Virus record (IMG/VR): IMGVR_UViG_3300032736_000517
Location: 1 to 20,444 of that record
Reading direction: 5' to 3' (one strand)
Origin: a virus
DNA: 20,444 bases
The position numbers and the translations under genes are program-made. The stretch's first letter is position 1; every line of letters begins with the position of its first letter. The notes under the pieces are model-generated. The model was not told the DNA's origin and did not search any database. It saw nothing but the letters and a program-made list of their open reading frames with translations. Of this stretch, positions 20,250 to 20,444 are shown in pieces.

Positions 20250-20444
20250 TGGCCGACCAGAGCGCCAAGACCACCCTCTACATCAACGCGGACACGACGG
20301 CGATCGCGGCTGCGCGCGAGGAGTTGCGCCGACTCGGCGACGAGATCGACGCGGTCAAGCGCAAGTCGGGGGAGATGGGGGCACTGCCGGCGCCGGGGGG
20401 CGGTGGGGGAGGGGGTGGGGGAGGGGATGGGGGTGGGGGGGGGG
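20249..20444 (+). CDS. Probable tape measure protein, N-terminal fragment (cut by window end)
   Basis: The ATG overlaps the preceding stop by one base. About 47 ordinary residues are readable: MADQSAKTTLYINADTTAIA, then a helical EELRRLGDEIDAVKRKSG. From about residue 48 the frame becomes a run of glycines with one Asp. Tape measure proteins are the usual next gene after tail chaperones and often begin with a short strand followed by a coiled coil, which fits. The frame is open to the end of the window. The final glycine tract is odd in codon use (GGG, GGA and GGT instead of the GGC preferred elsewhere) and may be a sequence-end artefact. Confidence 0.6.
   Translation, partial: MADQSAKTTLYINADTTAIAAAREELRRLGDEIDAVKRKSGEMGALPAPGGGGGGGGGGDGGGGG
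20390..20444 (+). repeat. G-rich low-complexity end
   Basis: From about 20390 to the end the strand consists almost only of G, broken by a few single T, A or C bases and ending in a ten-base G-run. It can be read as glycine codons. It contains many G-runs of four or more that could form G-quadruplexes. It may also be a low-quality poly-G end of an assembly. Confidence 0.75.

Noticed and set aside
1-20444. CRISPR arrays, insertion sequences, integrase attachment sites, tRNA genes
   Set aside because: I searched by eye for direct repeats with spacers, transposase-like genes, terminal repeats and tRNA folds and found none that hold up.

Overview
This window is part of the virion-structure region of a tailed phage or prophage with a contractile tail (myovirus type). 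All genes I can support lie on the + strand. They are packed with short gaps or 1- to 4-base stop/start overlaps, in the order head, then neck, then tail. Base composition is very GC-rich (about 70% by eye) with strong C/G at third codon positions. The host is therefore probably a high-GC bacterium, but I see no gene that fixes the host. No integrase, lysis enzyme or replication operon is visible, and both ends of the window cut through genes.

Layout. Positions 1-339 hold the end of an unidentified acidic protein. Positions 359-1776 hold small head-associated genes: two compact beta-type proteins that may decorate the capsid, a 56-residue protein with two hydrophobic segments, and an acidic helical protein. 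At 1792-3144 lies a Mu-F/SPP1-gp7-type head morphogenesis protein with a long Pro/Gly linker, overlapped by a small zinc-ribbon gene (3141-3374). Positions 3371-3528 are non-coding. They hold a sigma70-like promoter, competing inverted repeats and a classical intrinsic terminator, just upstream of the capsid genes. The capsid block follows: prohead protease (3529-4428), scaffold-like protein (4431-5318) and major capsid protein with an Ig-like insertion (5381-6799).

Positions 6870-10068 hold small beta-type proteins, a 422-residue fibre and a protein of unknown role. The neck follows: an adaptor with Ig-like N-terminal domains (10071-11537) and a zinc-binding neck protein (11537-12355). A 778-residue protein (12359-14695) carries a C-terminal domain resembling the DNA sliding clamp DnaN. 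Two further neck or tail-completion proteins precede the tail block: an 854-residue sheath (16476-19040), tail tube (19053-19505), a tail assembly chaperone pair that appears to need ribosomal frameshifting (19508-20249), and the beginning of a probable tape measure protein running into a G-rich end.

The genes would act together in assembly. Scaffold and protease would build and mature the capsid, the neck proteins would close it, and tube, sheath and chaperones would build the tail on the tape measure. The observations I find most interesting are the sliding-clamp-like domain inside a structural gene cluster, a 28-residue segment shared by the protease C-terminus and the capsid N-terminus, the regulatory RNA/promoter element before the protease gene, the frameshift in the tail chaperone, and the triplicated beta module inside the sheath.
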